Source: Pseudomonadota bacterium
GTDB lineage: Bacteria > Pseudomonadota > Gammaproteobacteria > Steroidobacterales > Steroidobacteraceae
Length of the DNA: 6,395 bases
Assembly (NCBI GenBank): GCA_021826035.1
Contig: JAKBBE010000123.1
Span: forward strand, 1,446-7,840
Reading direction: 5' to 3'
Shown: piece by piece, positions 4,878 to 6,395 of the stretch
How the letters are laid out: each line of letters begins with the position of its first letter
Position numbering within the stretch: the first letter of the stretch is position 1
The notes under the pieces: generated by a model
What the model was told of the DNA's origin: nothing
What the model saw: only the letters and a program-made list of their open reading frames with translations
The model's database searches: none
Translations under genes and position numbers: made by a program

Positions 4878-6395
4878 GCGCTTCTGCGGAGTCTGTGCGC
4901 ACGGCAGGCGGACCCGACTCGCAGGCGCCCGTCGATGCGCGCAACCCCTACCTCGGACTCATCTCCTTCACCGAGGAGACCCGCGAGTACTTCTTCGGGC
5001 GCGAGGAGGAAGTCGCCGAGCTGGCCCGCCGCGTGCAGCGCAAGCTGCTGACGGTGCTGTTCGGCAAGTCGGGACTCGGCAAGACTTCGATCCTGCGGGC
5101 CGGTCTGCTGCCGCGACTGCGCCGGCACGGCTATTGCCCGGTGTACGTGCGCATCGCGTACGGCCGCGACAGCCCCGAGCCCGCCGAGCAGATCAAGGCA
5201 GCCATCCGGCGCGCCGCGAGCGTCTCGGGCGAGTGGACGCAGGCGGGCGTCGCCGCCGCCGGGGAATCGCTCTGGGAGTTCCTGCATCACCGCGACGACG
5301 TGCTGCGCGATGCCGACGGGGCCCCACTGCTGCCGCTGCTCATCTTCGATCAGTTCGAGGAGCTCTTCACCCTCGCGCAAGGCGATGAGTTCGGTCGCGC
5401 ACGCGCGGCGAGCTTCATCGAGGAACTCGCGGACCTGGTGGAGAACCGCCCGCCCAAGGCGTTCGAGGCACGGCTCGATGAGGACGACAGCGCCGCGGAG
5501 CGCTTCGACTTCGCCCGCAGCGACTACCGGGTGCTGATCGCGCTGCGCGAGGACTACCTTGCTCCCCTCGAGAGCCTGCGGCAGATCATGCCGAGCCTGC
5601 TGCAGAACCGTGTGCGCCTCGGCCCCATGACGAGCGCGCAGGCCCTTGAAGCGGTGCGCCGGCCCGGTGGCCATCTGGTCTCTGAGGCAACCGCCTCAGC
5701 GATCGTACGCTTCGTGGCCGGCGGCTCGCAGCGCGCCGAGGCAACCGTCGAGCCCTCGCTGCTGTCGCTGGTCTGCCGCGAGCTGAACGATGCACGCCTT
5801 GCGCAGGGACGCGAGGAGATCTCGCTCGAGCTGCTCGGCGGCTCGCACGAGAGCATCCTGGTCAACTTCTACGAGCGCTCCCTCGCCGACCAGCCTGCCG
5901 GCGTGCGGCGGGTCATCGAGGATGAGTTGCTGACCGACTCGGGCTTTCGCGAGAACGTCGCCGAGGAGCGATTGCTGAAGCGCTTCCAGGCAGCCGGGGC
6001 CGCCCCGGAGGCACTCTCGACCCTGGTCAATCGCCGGCTGCTGCGCATCGAGGAACGGCTCGACGTGCGTCGGGTGGAACTCACGCACGATGTGCTCTGC
6101 GGGGTCGTCAAGACGAGCCGCGACCAGCGCCAGGAGCGCGAGGCGCGCGAGACGGCCGAGCGCGTGCTCGAGGAGCAGCGGGAGCGCGCGCGCGCCGCGC
6201 GCCATGCCCTGCGACGGGCACGGGCCGTTGCGCTCGGCTGCATCCTGCTCGCCGCTCTCGCGCTGTCCGCTGCACTCTTTGCCTACGTGAGCGCCGAGCG
6301 TGCGCGCCGCGCCGAACGCCTGGCGCTGCAGAACCGGGCACTCGCCGAGCAGGCGCGCAATCATGCCGAGCACCTGCTCGGCTATCTGGCGGATG
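4874..6395 (+). CDS. nSTAND1-type P-loop NTPase with transmembrane helix (runs off right edge)
   Basis: Translation from GTG at 4874 gives 507 codons without a stop up to the edge. NPYLGLISFTEE (24-35) and YFFGREEEV (39-47) are the usual entry to the novel STAND NTPase 1 domain. Walker A is GKSGLGKTS (64-72) and Walker B is LLIFDQFEELF (155-165). ALREDYLAPL (223-232) and the winged-helix-like LTHDVLCGVV (403-412) complete the STAND core. Residues about 414-450 are Glu/Arg-rich and probably coiled coil. Residues 451-471 are a transmembrane helix, followed by a second charged helix reading into the edge; related proteins often continue into TPR, WD40 or similar sensor repeats, not visible here. 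STAND proteins act as ATP-dependent switches that oligomerise on ligand binding. GTGA overlap with the SIR2-like/TIR gene implies translational coupling and a shared job, likely sensor plus effector. No Shine-Dalgarno is obvious. Confidence 0.92.
   Translation, partial: MSASAESVRTAGGPDSQAPVDARNPYLGLISFTEETREYFFGREEEVAELARRVQRKLLTVLFGKSGLGKTSILRAGLLPRLRRHGYCPVYVRIAYGRDSPEPAEQIKAAIRRAASVSGEWTQAGVAAAGESLWEFLHHRDDVLRDADGAPLLPLLIFDQFEELFTLAQGDEFGRARAASFIEELADLVENRPPKAFEARLDEDDSAAERFDFARSDYRVLIALREDYLAPLESLRQIMPSLLQNRVRLGPMTSAQALEAVRRPGGHLVSEATASAIVRFVAGGSQRAEATVEPSLLSLVCRELNDARLAQGREEISLELLGGSHESILVNFYERSLADQPAGVRRVIEDELLTDSGFRENVAEERLLKRFQAAGAAPEALSTLVNRRLLRIEERLDVRRVELTHDVLCGVVKTSRDQRQEREARETAERVLEEQRERARAARHALRRARAVALGCILLAALALSAALFAYVSAERARRAERLALQNRALAEQARNHAEHLLGYLAD

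Noticed and set aside
4679..6373. Large minus-strand open frames of 331 and 225 codons
   Set aside because: Both are antisense to the TIR and STAND coding regions, which have intact Walker and TIR motifs on the plus strand.
1..6395. CRISPR arrays, tRNA genes, insertion sequences
   Set aside because: No regularly spaced repeats, no tRNA-like cloverleaf or CCA end, and no transposase-like frame were seen by eye.

Overview
The window is GC-rich DNA, about two thirds G+C by eye, and the coding strands show strong G/C preference at third codon positions. A PEP-CTERM exported protein, a molybdenum-hydroxylase gene pair and a large STAND NTPase point to an environmental proteobacterium, most plausibly a gamma- or betaproteobacterium. 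No rRNA or marker gene is present to confirm this, and no tRNA, CRISPR array, transposase or integrase was seen.

Layout. (1) Positions 1-1318, minus strand: a tightly coupled pair, a [2Fe-2S] subunit followed 2 bp later by the N-terminal third of a xanthine dehydrogenase-family molybdopterin-binding subunit that runs off the left edge. (2) Positions 1319-1636: a non-coding divergent region holding one clean inverted repeat. (3) Positions 1637-2011, plus strand: a small DUF4440/SnoaL-like (NTF2-fold) protein. (4) Positions 2012-2443: about 430 bp with no supportable gene and one strong GC hairpin. (5) Positions 2444-3238, minus strand: an exported PEP-CTERM protein with an unusual His/Asp-rich insertion. 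Upstream of it is a good Shine-Dalgarno and a match to a sigma-54 (-24/-12) promoter. (6) Positions 3239-3500: an AT-rich divergent promoter region, then a GC hairpin. (7) Positions 3501-6395, plus strand: a two-gene unit. The first gene encodes a SIR2-like/TIR fusion. The second overlaps it by 4 bp (GTGA) and encodes an nSTAND1-type P-loop NTPase with a C-terminal coiled coil and a transmembrane helix; it runs off the right edge.

How the parts work together. The minus-strand pair would form part of a cytosolic molybdenum hydroxylase; any FAD subunit must lie beyond the left edge. The PEP-CTERM protein would be exported by Sec and processed by an exosortase encoded elsewhere, probably under RpoN control. 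The SIR2-like/TIR plus STAND pair is the most interesting part. It looks like a sensor-effector module in which the membrane-anchored STAND ATPase senses or oligomerises and the TIR domain acts as a possible NAD+-consuming or signalling effector. The SIR2-like domain appears to lack the canonical catalytic Asn and His, so it may be a structural or ligand-binding pseudoenzyme. An immune (anti-phage) role is an inference from domain content, not something the sequence shows.
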